Of a stretch of DNA of 64,000 nucleotides, positions 1-7,523 are shown one piece after another (position 1 is the stretch's first letter; each line of letters starts with the position of its first letter). The notes beneath the pieces were generated by a model that was given only the letters and a program-made list of their open reading frames with translations, did no database searches and was not told the DNA's origin. Source of the stretch: an uncultured Pelagibacteraceae bacterium (GTDB lineage: Bacteria > Pseudomonadota > Alphaproteobacteria > Pelagibacterales > Pelagibacteraceae). The position numbers and the translations under genes were made by a program. The DNA lies in the NCBI GenBank assembly GCA_902557235.1, contig CACDZR010000001.1, positions 62,001 to 126,000 of the forward strand. Direction: 5' to 3'.

Positions 1-1
1 G

Positions 2-175
2 GTTTCTATCATTGGGGCAAATAGAGCAGGTATTTTCTTATCTTTAATTCCGTTATTTAGCACAATTATGGCAATACTTTTTTATAATGAACAATTCAAA
101 TTTTTTCACTTGATTGGCGCAATTTTAATTATATTAGGTTTATTTTTATCAAATAAGGAAAATAAAAATGCTTAA
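2..175 (+). CDS. DMT/EamA-family permease, C-terminal fragment
   Basis: An open frame enters from the left edge and ends at a TAA at 173-175, giving 57 residues. The reading is hydrophobic and has the typical last-two-helix pattern of a drug/metabolite transporter (EamA) permease, including an 'RAG-F-SLIPLFS' stretch followed by a final helix and a short Asn/Lys-rich tail. The start lies outside the window. The stop overlaps the start of the next gene by 8 bases, so the two are probably translationally coupled. The substrate cannot be told from this fragment. Confidence 0.8.
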   Translation, partial: VSIIGANRAGIFLSLIPLFSTIMAILFYNEQFKFFHLIGAILIILGLFLSNKENKNA

Positions 176-1118
176 AGTTGCAATCTTAGACGATTATCAA
201 AATGTTTCTCAACAGTTTGTTGACATAGAAAAATTATCTGGAAAATATGAAATTAAAATTTTTAGCAAACCGTTTAGTGATGAAGCAGACGCAATAGATC
301 AATTATCTGATTTTGAAGCATTGCTAATAATGCGGGAGAGAACACCAATTACAAAAAATTTAATAGATAATTTAATGAATTTAAAATTTATTATCACGAC
401 TGGGTTGAGAAATAGATCTATCGATCTGGAGTCAGCAAAAAAAAGAAAAATCATTGTGAGCGGCACAGATATGAACATTAACCCAACTCCAGAATTGACT
501 TGGTCACTGATATTAGGGCTTGCAAGAAACTTAAAAGAGGAAATTGACAATATGTACCAAGGTTATTGGCAGACTACTATTGGAGTTGAGCTTAAAGGAA
601 AGATATTGGGATTAATTGGATTAGGTAGAGTGGGGTCACAAGTTGCAAAAATCGGTCAAGCATTTGGCATGCAAGTAATGGCATGGAGTGAAAATTTAAA
701 CTTAAACACCTGTAAAGAATTAAATGTTCTTCCCTGTAGTAAAGAAGATTTAATTAAAAATTCGGATTTTTTATCAATACATGTTCAAGGCGGAGAAAGG
801 TATAAAAATTGTATTACATTGAAGGAATTTGATAAAATGAAAAAAACATCTTACCTAATTAACACCTCTAGAGGTCCTATTGTTAATGAAGATGATTTAA
901 TAATTGCTTTATCAACAAATGAAATTGCTGGTGCAGGTCTGGATGTTTTTGAAAAAGAGCCATTGCCAGAGAATAATAAATTAAGATTTTTACCTAATGC
1001 ATTACTTACTCCTCATATTGGATATGTGACTGCTGAAAATTATCAAATTTTTTATAGTCAAATGATTGAATCTCTTGAAGCTTGTGTAAACGGTAAACCA
1101 ATACGTATTATTGAATAA
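168..1118 (+). CDS. D-2-hydroxyacid dehydrogenase family protein
   Basis: This 316-residue protein has the two-domain layout of NAD(P)-dependent D-isomer 2-hydroxyacid dehydrogenases, which interconvert 2-oxoacids and D-2-hydroxyacids in the cytoplasm. The Rossmann motif GLGRVG is at residues 151-156. The catalytic triad is visible as Arg235 (NTSRGP), Glu264 (DVFEKEP) and His283 (TPHIG). Length is normal for the family. It overlaps the upstream permease by 8 bases and is followed 2 bases later by the deacetylase gene, so the three look co-transcribed. The exact substrate is not identifiable; glyoxylate/hydroxypyruvate or phosphoglycerate-like acids are possible. The partner permease suggests it works on an imported acid, but that is inference. 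Confidence 0.88.
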   Translation: MLKVAILDDYQNVSQQFVDIEKLSGKYEIKIFSKPFSDEADAIDQLSDFEALLIMRERTPITKNLIDNLMNLKFIITTGLRNRSIDLESAKKRKIIVSGTDMNINPTPELTWSLILGLARNLKEEIDNMYQGYWQTTIGVELKGKILGLIGLGRVGSQVAKIGQAFGMQVMAWSENLNLNTCKELNVLPCSKEDLIKNSDFLSIHVQGGERYKNCITLKEFDKMKKTSYLINTSRGPIVNEDDLIIALSTNEIAGAGLDVFEKEPLPENNKLRFLPNALLTPHIGYVTAENYQIFYSQMIESLEACVNGKPIRIIE

Positions 1119-1120
1119 CA

Positions 1121-2014
1121 ATGGATTTACCAGTTGTTAACCATAAAGATTATTTTGCGAAAATTGGCGATGATCACAAATTTCCAATAAATAAATTTGG
1201 TGATCTTGCAGATTATCTAATTAAAGAAAAAATAGTAAAAAAATTTCACAAACCTTATCCGTGTTCATTAGAGACTTTAAAAAAAGCCCATTCAGAGGAA
1301 TATATTAGTAAAATTAAAAATAAAACTCTCGATGAAATCGGTGTCAAAAAGATAGGTTTTCCATTAGTCGATAGTGTAGTTAAAAGATCTTTTATTGCTA
1401 CAGGTGGCACAGTACTGGCTTCTAAGTTAGCAATAAATTATGGTGTAGCTTGTAATACTGCTGGGGGTAGCCATCATGCAAATTATCAAGGCGGTGCAGG
1501 TTACTGTGTTTTTAATGATGTAGCTGTTGCATCTCATTATTTATTAGATAGAGGATTAGCAGGAAAAATCTTGATCGTAGACCTAGATGTTCACCAAGGA
1601 AATGGTAATTCAGATATTTTTAAAGATAATAGAAATGTTTTTACTTTTAGTATGCACTCTAAATCAAATTATCCTGCTAAAAAATCTATCAGTGACTGTG
1701 ATGTAGAGCTTGAAAACGACTTAGAAGATAAAGAATATTTAAAGATACTCAAATTTTATTTAAATCAATTAAATCAAGAAAATTTTGATTTTGTATTTTA
1801 TATTGCAGGGGTTGATATTCATTTCAATGATAGACTGGGAAAGTTAAAAATTTCTGATGAGGGTATTCAAAAAAGAGATGAAATTGTTACAGAAAATTTT
1901 TTTTCTAAAGGAATTCCTCTTTGCGGTGTTTTAGGCGGTGGTTATAATAAAGATTCTAAAAAACTTGTTGAATTACATTCTTATTTACATGAATCATGTG
2001 CTAAATTAGTTTAA
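1121..2014 (+). CDS. Histone deacetylase family protein, class IV (HDAC11-like)
   Basis: This 297-residue zinc-dependent amidohydrolase carries the His pair (GGSHH, 118-119), the zinc ligands Asp156 and His158 (DLDVHQGNG), Asp232 (AGVDIH) and the catalytic-loop Tyr275 (GGGY). The 'DRLGKLKISDEGIQKRDE' region resembles eukaryotic HDAC11 more than the AcuC or acetylpolyamine amidohydrolase branches. Class IV enzymes remove acyl groups from lysine, and HDAC11 prefers long fatty acyl chains. Whether this bacterial protein acts on proteins, polyamines or another acyl-amine is not shown by the sequence. It sits two bases after the 2-hydroxyacid dehydrogenase and four bases before msrB, consistent with one operon. 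Confidence 0.85.
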   Translation: MDLPVVNHKDYFAKIGDDHKFPINKFGDLADYLIKEKIVKKFHKPYPCSLETLKKAHSEEYISKIKNKTLDEIGVKKIGFPLVDSVVKRSFIATGGTVLASKLAINYGVACNTAGGSHHANYQGGAGYCVFNDVAVASHYLLDRGLAGKILIVDLDVHQGNGNSDIFKDNRNVFTFSMHSKSNYPAKKSISDCDVELENDLEDKEYLKILKFYLNQLNQENFDFVFYIAGVDIHFNDRLGKLKISDEGIQKRDEIVTENFFSKGIPLCGVLGGGYNKDSKKLVELHSYLHESCAKLV

Positions 2015-2018
2015 TCGT

Positions 2019-2387
2019 ATGAATAAAAAAAATTCAAATTTAAGCGCAGAACAAAAATTAGTTATGTTTGAAGAGGGAACTGAACCGCCTGGTTCTAGTG
2101 AATTAAATAACGAAAAACGTGAAGGAAGCTATCATTGTGCAAATTGCGGAGTAAAGTTATTTGACTCTAAAACTAAATATGAAAGTGGTTCAGGTTGGCC
2201 ATCCTTTTTTGAGTCATTACCAGATGTCTTTGAGACAAAAACAGATCATTTATTAGGTTATGCACGTACAGAGTATCATTGTAAAAACTGTAAAGCACAC
2301 CATGGGCATGTTTTTGATGATGGACCACGACCGACTGGTAAAAGATATTGTAATAATGGTATTTGTTTAATTTTTAAAAGTAAATAA
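2019..2387 (+). CDS. msrB: Peptide-methionine (R)-S-oxide reductase MsrB
   Basis: The 122-residue protein reduces methionine-R-sulfoxide in proteins. The two structural zinc CxxC pairs are present (Cys40/Cys43 and Cys88/Cys91), together with the GSGWPSF motif at 57-63 and the catalytic Cys111 in RYCNNG. There is no signal peptide, so it should be cytoplasmic, in contrast to the secreted MsrA encoded at about 28.4-29.0 kb. It is the last gene of the rightward group and converges with the glutaredoxin gene, which ends 4 bases away. Reduction through thioredoxin or glutaredoxin is the family norm. Confidence 0.95.
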   Translation: MNKKNSNLSAEQKLVMFEEGTEPPGSSELNNEKREGSYHCANCGVKLFDSKTKYESGSGWPSFFESLPDVFETKTDHLLGYARTEYHCKNCKAHHGHVFDDGPRPTGKRYCNNGICLIFKSK

Positions 2388-2390
2388 AAT

Positions 2391-2645
2391 TTATTTTAAC
2401 ATCTCTTGCAACTTATTTTCTTTCTCTAAAGCTCTAACTTCATCATAACCACCAATGTGCTGATCATCAAAAAATATTTGTGGAATAGTTCTTTTGCCGT
2501 TTGCTTTTTTAATCATCTCATCCATTGCACCATCAACTGTCGAAATATCAATTTCTTTAAAAGAAGCATTATTTCGAGTTAGTAATCTTTTTGCTGCATC
2601 ACAATAATTACAAAAGGGACCTGTATAAATTGTAACATTTTTCAT
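2391..2645 (-). CDS. grxC: Glutaredoxin, GrxC type
   Basis: A small 84-residue thioredoxin-fold oxidoreductase. The redox pair is Cys12-Asn-Tyr-Cys15 in the GPFCNYC motif, with the cis-proline loop TIPQIFF around Pro55 and the glutathione-binding GGYDE segment near residues 65-69. The Asn-Tyr between the cysteines differs from the usual Pro-Tyr of GrxC but keeps the dithiol. It lies just downstream of the DUF2805 gene on the same strand and converges with msrB. Glutathione for it could be made by the GshA/GshB enzymes encoded at about 38.4-40.6 kb. Confidence 0.93.
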   Translation of the reverse strand: MKNVTIYTGPFCNYCDAAKRLLTRNNASFKEIDISTVDGAMDEMIKKANGKRTIPQIFFDDQHIGGYDEVRALEKENKLQEMLK

Positions 2646-2648
2646 GAT

Positions 2649-2945
2649 TTACAAATAGTCACCTTTTTTTAATTTACTAGTGATTAGTTTTCTAGAATAT
2701 TCAAATTTTTTTCTATGTTTAATGCTTTTTTGATTTACTCTTTTTCTCCATAATCTAAATGAAGAGGGCTTAATTGACCTTCTCATTATTTTGATAACAT
2801 CAGACTCCTTGTATCCAGTTTTTTTTTCAATTTCCTCAAAAGTGATGCGATCAGCCCAAGCAGCCCAAATGACCCAATCTGGATCTTCAATATTTGGCTC
2901 AGAATTTTTGACCCTGGTGACAGGCCTGTGACCTTTTTTTTTCAT
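2649..2945 (-). CDS. DUF2805 / TIGR03643 family small protein
   Basis: This 98-residue basic protein has the DUF2805 signature: an Asp-Trp-Val-Ile-Trp-Ala-Ala-Trp segment, a helix-turn-helix-like core and the KPSSFRLWRKRV motif. Function is unknown for the family; the helical, basic character would suit nucleic-acid binding, but this is only inference. I chose the start at 2945 rather than the upstream in-frame start at 2990. An AAGGG ribosome-binding site lies five bases before this ATG, and the longer N-terminus is not typical of the family. It is followed 3 bases later by glutaredoxin, indicating co-transcription. Confidence 0.85.
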   Translation of the reverse strand: MKKKGHRPVTRVKNSEPNIEDPDWVIWAAWADRITFEEIEKKTGYKESDVIKIMRRSIKPSSFRLWRKRVNQKSIKHRKKFEYSRKLITSKLKKGDYL

Positions 2946-2952
2946 AAATCCC

Positions 2953-3027
2953 TTATATTTGAAAAAAAATGATAATGCATTTTCTTTCAAATGTGGTATA
3001 TTGAATTTGATAGTCCTTCTTAGCCAT
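2953..3027 (-). CDS. Possible 24-residue leader peptide
   Basis: A short frame beginning MAKKDYQIQYT and ending in a run of Ile/Phe stops 7 bases before the DUF2805 start. Its ATG is preceded, six bases upstream, by an unusually strong GGGAG ribosome-binding site, and both sit in the loop of a 10-base-pair hairpin. No family is recognised. It may be a coincidental frame. Confidence 0.22.
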   Translation of the reverse strand: MAKKDYQIQYTTFERKCIIIFFQI

Positions 3028-3439
3028 CTTTAGCTCCCGGTTTTTAAGGACTATCCTTTTTTGAACTTCCAATAGATTAATTATTTCAAACCCTTTTTTT
3101 TTGTTAACTACTGATTAAAAACTTCTAAATCTATTTAAGAATTTTTTACTGAAGTATGAAAACAAAATTTAAATCATTTTCTTAAATAATATTGAAAACA
3201 ATTAATTCAATTTCAGCGAGTACAGCATTAATTAATGAATTTTTGTTTATCATGATAAAAAAAATTACCTCTTTTATCAGGGTTAAAAAGTCTCAAATTA
3301 GCTATTTTTTGTTGTATTATTGCAACATTATGGATTTTAAATGTATTTAATTGGTTTAAATTTCAATATTTTCTTAAAAAATGAGAAAATTAATGATATG
3401 AGTCGGCAAAATTAACATTTGAACAATAGGATAATAACA
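2991..3439. other. Hairpin-rich intergenic region
   Basis: About 450 bases lie between the leftward DUF2805 gene and the rightward outer-membrane gene, the longest gene-poor stretch in the window. It contains several inverted repeats: GATAGTCCTT (3009-3018) with its complement at 3046-3055; TGATAAAA (3253-3260) with TTTTATCA (3272-3279); TGTTG/CAACA near 3312-3329; and ATTTTCT (3368-3374) with AGAAAAT (3384-3390). Divergent promoters for both flanking genes must lie here. I cannot assign a known RNA family. The rest is AT-rich without open frames of note. Confidence 0.6.
3009..3055 (-). other. Perfect 10-bp hairpin presenting a ribosome-binding site in its loop
   Basis: GATAGTCCTT at 3009-3018 is matched exactly by AAGGACTATC at 3046-3055. 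Read on the minus strand, the 27-base loop holds GGGAG followed by ATG of a 24-codon frame. The position, in the 5' leader of the DUF2805-glutaredoxin pair, suggests a regulatory leader rather than a terminator. On the plus strand a T-run follows the stem, but no upstream plus-strand gene needs a terminator here. Confidence 0.4.
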
Positions 3440-4132
3440 ATGAAAAAATTTTTAATAGCTATAGTTGCGCTTCTGACATCTATCTCTTTTGCAAACGCAG
3501 AGAGATTTAGTCTCGGTGCTACTGTAACAGGTGCTGTATTTAGCGCGGATGGAGCATCGGAATTATTTACAGGAGATCACTCAGGTAACAGAAGTTCAAC
3601 AAATGTCACAAAAAGTTCAGCAGATGAAGGTGAAGATGCTGAAGCAGCAGTTGTAATGGGATCTATTTTCTTTGAGTTAAACGCAAATGATAAGTTTTCT
3701 CTTGGAGTAAATTATGTACCACACTCAATGGACTCTGAAACAGTAGAGAACATAACAAATACTGAAGGTAACGCATTTACAGCATCAGCAAGAAACACAG
3801 TTAAAGTTTCATTTGAAGATTTAACAACTGTATATGCTTTAGCTAACGTAAACGATAACGTTTACGCAAAAATTGGTTTTGTACAGGTAGAAGTAATAAC
3901 TGATGAGAACTTAGGTACTGGTGGTGCTTACGGTAACGCTGATTTAGATGGTTATACAATTGCATTAGGTTATAGCATGGATTTAGCTGATGGAATGTTT
4001 GCTAGATTTGAAGCTAACTACATGGATTTAGATGGAGCGACTGTAACAAACGATAATGACTCAACGAAATCTGTTAAAGTAGATGGTATCTCTGGATATG
4101 GTGCAGGGATATCTGTTGGGAAATCATTTTAA
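3440..4132 (+). CDS. Small outer-membrane beta-barrel protein
   Basis: A 230-residue secreted protein. The signal peptide is residues 1-20 (MKKFLIAIVALL, ending FANA before Glu-Arg-Phe). The mature part alternates hydrophobic and polar residues, is rich in Gly, Ala, Asn and Asp, and ends in a terminal strand closing with Phe (GKSF), the usual C-terminal signal for barrel insertion. It resembles OmpW/Opa-sized eight-stranded barrels, but no specific family motif is certain. The start at 3440 is preferred to the frame's TTG at 3419, because the signal peptide begins there. The long upstream region and strong terminator indicate an independent, probably highly expressed monocistronic gene. Confidence 0.8.
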   Translation: MKKFLIAIVALLTSISFANAERFSLGATVTGAVFSADGASELFTGDHSGNRSSTNVTKSSADEGEDAEAAVVMGSIFFELNANDKFSLGVNYVPHSMDSETVENITNTEGNAFTASARNTVKVSFEDLTTVYALANVNDNVYAKIGFVQVEVITDENLGTGGAYGNADLDGYTIALGYSMDLADGMFARFEANYMDLDGATVTNDNDSTKSVKVDGISGYGAGISVGKSF

Positions 4133-4163
4133 GTATAATTTAAATAGTTTAAATTGTTAATTC

Positions 4164-4195
4164 AAAACCCCCTCCAAAAGAGGGGGTTTTTTTTT
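4164..4195 (+). terminator. Rho-independent terminator of the outer-membrane protein gene
   Basis: An eleven-base-pair stem AAAACCCCCTC (4164-4174) pairs with GAGGGGGTTTT (4180-4190) around a 5-base loop, followed by an unbroken T-run to 4195. It starts 31 bases after the stop codon. This is the strongest terminator seen in the window. Confidence 0.92.
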
Positions 4196-4245
4196 GTCTT
4201 AAATAAATTGAAGAATTTTAATAAAAATTAAATTATTATCATCTG

Positions 4246-5004
4246 ATGAATCTTGGTTTTATAGGTATAGGAAATATCGTCTCTGATGTAATAACTGGTA
4301 TCGGTAAATCAAAGATAAAATATAAAAATATAATCATTTCACCAAGAAATAAAAAAAAAGCGCTTTACCTAAAAAAATATTTTAAGAGGGTTATAATTGC
4401 TAAAGATAATCAAGAAGTTATCAATAATGCTGATTGGATATTTCTTGGAATTTTACCAAAAGTTGGAGAGGCAATATTACCAAAACTCAAGTTTAAAAAT
4501 AAGCAAATTATAGTAAGTTTTATGTCTACTACAAATTATCCAAAATTGAAAAAATTAATTAAGACAAAATCAATTATTATAAGAGCTATTCCAATGCCAC
4601 CAATCAGATTAGGGAAAGGTCCGGTTGCAATTTTTCCACCCAACAAAAAAGTAAAAAGTTTTTTTGATAAAATTGGAGAAACGATTGAAATTAAGAATGA
4701 AAAATTATCAAAGAATTTTTGGGCTATTTCAGGAACAATGGCATCATTTTATGAATTATTGAATGTTTTATCAAATTGGCTGATCAGAAAAAAAATAAGC
4801 AAAATTGATGCTCAAAAATATGTAACGCTGTTGTATTCAGCTTTAGCTGATCTAGCGCTAGCAAATTCCTCTAAGCCTCTTAAAAATTTAGTTAGCGAAC
4901 AAACACCAGGTGGACTAAATTGGCAAGGTGTTAATGAATTAAGAAAGTCAGGCTATTATAGATTACTAGAAAAATCACTAAAGAACATTTATAAGAGATT
5001 GTGA
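4246..5004 (+). CDS. proC: Pyrroline-5-carboxylate reductase family protein
   Basis: This 252-residue protein starts with a Rossmann nucleotide-binding segment (LGFIGIGNI, residues 3-11). It has the ProC-like dimerisation domain ending in a QTPGGLNWQ motif near residues 219-227, equivalent to the family's SPGGTT signature. ProC reduces 1-pyrroline-5-carboxylate to proline with NAD(P)H. The usual Thr-rich end of the signature is changed here (LNW), so a related imine or cofactor reductase role is possible. It is 12 bases upstream of the ABC importer genes and could be co-transcribed with them, which would fit amino-acid metabolism. Confidence 0.72.
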   Translation: MNLGFIGIGNIVSDVITGIGKSKIKYKNIIISPRNKKKALYLKKYFKRVIIAKDNQEVINNADWIFLGILPKVGEAILPKLKFKNKQIIVSFMSTTNYPKLKKLIKTKSIIIRAIPMPPIRLGKGPVAIFPPNKKVKSFFDKIGETIEIKNEKLSKNFWAISGTMASFYELLNVLSNWLIRKKISKIDAQKYVTLLYSALADLALANSSKPLKNLVSEQTPGGLNWQGVNELRKSGYYRLLEKSLKNIYKRL

Positions 5005-5016
5005 TCTAACGCAGTA

Positions 5017-5802
5017 ATGCAAGATAATATTTTAGAAATAAAAAACCTATCAAAATATTTTGGTGGATTAGCAGCTGTATCTAATTGTTCATTAAAAGTA
5101 AAACAAGGAACTATAACCGGCATAATAGGACCTAATGGTTCAGGAAAAACAACTTTATTTAATCTAATTGCCGGAAATTTAAAATCATCTAGTGGCAGTG
5201 TTTTATTTAATAATCAAAATATTACTGATGTTCCATCTTATGAACTATTTTCAAAAGGATTATTAAGAACCTTCCAAATAGCTCATGAATTTACAAATTT
5301 ATCAGTATTAGAAAATTTGATGATGGTACCAGGCAATCAATCTGGAGAAAAATTAATGAATGCATTATTAAAGCCTGGGTTAGTTGCAAAAGAGGAAAGT
5401 CAAATAAAAGAAAAAGCGATGGAAGTAGTTGATTTTCTTAATTTAAGGCATTTAAAGAATGAATTAGCTGGCAATTTGTCTGGGGGACAAAAAAAATTAT
5501 TAGAATTGGGACGAACAATGATGGTGGATGCAAAGTTAGTATTGTTAGATGAGGTCGGTGCAGGAGTAAACAGAACTTTATTAAAAGATTTAGGTACTGC
5601 TATTGAGAAATTAAACAAAGAGAAAGGCTATACATTTTGTATGATTGAGCATGATATGGATTTTATAGGAAGATTATGTGATCCTGTAATTGTTATGGCA
5701 GAGGGATCTGTTTTATTTGAAGGTTCAGTGGAAGATGCAAAAAAAGATGAAAGAGTAGTTGAAAGCTATTTAGGCAAAGGTTCAAAACTAAAAGATAATT
5801 AA
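5017..5802 (+). CDS. livG: LIV-type ABC transporter ATPase LivG
   Basis: First ATPase subunit of a branched-chain/polar amino-acid (HAAT family) importer. Walker A GPNGSGKTT is at residues 38-46, the signature LSGGQKKLLELGR near 150, Walker B LVLLDE with GAGVN following it, and the switch His in MIEHDMDF. Length (261) is typical of LivG. The gene order here is livG-livF-livH-livM, with livF two bases downstream. Substrate identity cannot be read from the ATPase. Confidence 0.92.
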   Translation: MQDNILEIKNLSKYFGGLAAVSNCSLKVKQGTITGIIGPNGSGKTTLFNLIAGNLKSSSGSVLFNNQNITDVPSYELFSKGLLRTFQIAHEFTNLSVLENLMMVPGNQSGEKLMNALLKPGLVAKEESQIKEKAMEVVDFLNLRHLKNELAGNLSGGQKKLLELGRTMMVDAKLVLLDEVGAGVNRTLLKDLGTAIEKLNKEKGYTFCMIEHDMDFIGRLCDPVIVMAEGSVLFEGSVEDAKKDERVVESYLGKGSKLKDN

Positions 5803-5804
5803 GT

Positions 5805-6512
5805 ATGGCATTTTTTGAAGGAAACAACATGACAGGTGGATATGGCAAGGGTCCAGATATAATTAATTCATGTACTGTTAATGTTGAAAGAGGAGAAATA
5901 GTTTCCATTCTTGGTCCAAATGGAGCTGGAAAATCCACAGCTATGAAAGCCATGCTAGGTTTATTAAATTTAAAATCAGGCTCTGTAATTATTGATGGTA
6001 AGGATATCTCAAAACTTTCTCCTCAAGATAGAGTGAAAGAGGGAATTTCATTTGTACCTCAAACAAAAAATGTATTTGCAGGAATGACAGTTGAAGAAAA
6101 TTTAGAGATGGGAGCTTTTTTAGTTAATCAAGATTACACAAAAGTAATTGACGAAATTTATAATCTTTTTCCAATTTTGACTGAGAAAAGAAAACAATTT
6201 GTTGGAGAATTATCAGGAGGTCAAAGACAACAAGTTGCGTTAGGAAGGGCTTTGATGATTAAGCCTTCTGTACTCATGTTAGATGAGCCAACTGCTGGTG
6301 TTTCTCCAATAGTCATGGATGAACTTTTTGATCATATTATAAAAGTAAAAAAAACAAATGTTGCAATCTTAATGGTTGAACAGAATGCAAAGCAAGCTCT
6401 CAATATTTCTGATAGAGGATATGTATTGGTCACTGGTGAAAATCGTTATTCAGGGACAGGTAAAGAATTACTAAACGATCCAAGAGTAAGAAGCTCTTTT
6501 TTAGGTGGTTAA
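5805..6512 (+). CDS. livF: LIV-type ABC transporter ATPase LivF
   Basis: Second ATPase subunit, 235 residues. Walker A GPNGAGKST is at residues 37-45, signature LSGGQRQQVALGRAL near 138, Walker B VLMLDEPTAGVSP and switch region MVEQNAKQAL, all typical of LivF. It forms a heterodimer with LivG under the LivH/LivM membrane pair. It starts two bases after livG and its stop directly abuts the livH start, indicating coupled translation. Confidence 0.92.
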   Translation: MAFFEGNNMTGGYGKGPDIINSCTVNVERGEIVSILGPNGAGKSTAMKAMLGLLNLKSGSVIIDGKDISKLSPQDRVKEGISFVPQTKNVFAGMTVEENLEMGAFLVNQDYTKVIDEIYNLFPILTEKRKQFVGELSGGQRQQVALGRALMIKPSVLMLDEPTAGVSPIVMDELFDHIIKVKKTNVAILMVEQNAKQALNISDRGYVLVTGENRYSGTGKELLNDPRVRSSFLGG

Positions 6513-7523
6513 ATGGATTTTCTAAACGCCTTAATTCTTTTATTAAATTATATTTTTGTTCCTGCTCTTGCCTACGGATCTCAATTAGCAATTGGCGCTA
6601 TATTTGTAACTTTGATTTATGGAATACTGCGCTTTGCAAATTTTGCAACTGGAGACATGATGTCATTTGGCACAATGGTTGCCATACTTTTTACATGGTA
6701 CTTTCAGTCAATTGGTTTATCTCTTGGTTTTTTACCTACCGCTCTTTTAGCGATACCTTTTGCAATTCTCTTTATGGGTTTATACATGCTAATTATTGAT
6801 AAGTTTGTATTTAAATATTACAGGTTAAACAAAAGTCCCCCTGTTCAATTAGCAATGGTAAGTATTGGAGTAATGTTTGTTACCCAAGCAGTAGTAAGAA
6901 TTATAATTGGGCCATCAGATAGAAGATTTTTTGATGGTGAAAAATTTTTGATTAAAGCTAATGAGTTTAAGGAAATGACAGGTTTAAACGAGGGACTTGC
7001 TATTAAGTCAACTCAAGTAATTACAATTGTTGTTACAATAATTCTAGTTTCAACTTTATTCTGGTTTTTAAATAAAACTAAAACTGGAAAAAGTATGAGA
7101 GCTTATTCTGACAATGAAGATTTAGCGTTACTTTCTGGAATAGATCCAAAAAGGATTGTTATGATAACTTGGATGATTGCTGCAATTTTAGCGACAATAG
7201 GTGGAGTTTTATATGGTTTAGATAAAAGTTTTAAACCATTTACCTATTTTAATAACATGCTCCCAATATTTGCTGCTGCTATAGTCGGGGGAATTGGTAA
7301 TCCTTTTGGAGCTTTCCTTGGAGGTTACGTAATTGCTTTTTCTGAAATACTTCTGACTTACGCATATAAGAAATTCTTTATGTATGTGTTACCGGAAAGC
7401 ATGGAACCTGATGGTTTAATTCAGTTGCTTTCAACTGATTATAAATTTGCAGTATCTTTTTCAATATTGGTAATTGTATTGCTTTATCGTCCATCAGGAA
7501 TATTTAAAGGAAAGATATTGTGA
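6513..7523 (+). CDS. livH: LIV-type ABC transporter permease LivH
   Basis: Membrane permease of 336 residues with multiple hydrophobic helices and the family landmarks GILRFANFATGDMM (near residue 37), the MRAYSDNEDLALLSGID cytoplasmic loop that contacts the ATPase, and the GGIGNPFGAFLGGYVIAFSE segment. It is slightly longer than E. coli LivH because of a loop between helices near residues 133-162 and an extended region before the last helix. It abuts livF and overlaps livM by four bases (GTGA). Confidence 0.92.
   Translation: MDFLNALILLLNYIFVPALAYGSQLAIGAIFVTLIYGILRFANFATGDMMSFGTMVAILFTWYFQSIGLSLGFLPTALLAIPFAILFMGLYMLIIDKFVFKYYRLNKSPPVQLAMVSIGVMFVTQAVVRIIIGPSDRRFFDGEKFLIKANEFKEMTGLNEGLAIKSTQVITIVVTIILVSTLFWFLNKTKTGKSMRAYSDNEDLALLSGIDPKRIVMITWMIAAILATIGGVLYGLDKSFKPFTYFNNMLPIFAAAIVGGIGNPFGAFLGGYVIAFSEILLTYAYKKFFMYVLPESMEPDGLIQLLSTDYKFAVSFSILVIVLLYRPSGIFKGKIL

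Noticed and set aside
299-550. 83-codon minus-strand frame inside the dehydrogenase gene
   Set aside because: Shadow of a conserved enzyme with intact catalytic residues.
2649-2990. Longer 113-codon start for the DUF2805 gene
   Set aside because: The extra N-terminus has no ribosome-binding site; the ATG at 2945 has an AAGGG site five bases upstream and fits the family length.
3009-3060. Rho-independent terminator on the plus strand
   Set aside because: No plus-strand gene ends upstream of it; the leader role on the minus strand fits the context better.
5693-5953. 86-codon minus-strand frame across livG and livF
   Set aside because: Opposite two clear ATPase genes; shadow frame of coding sequence.
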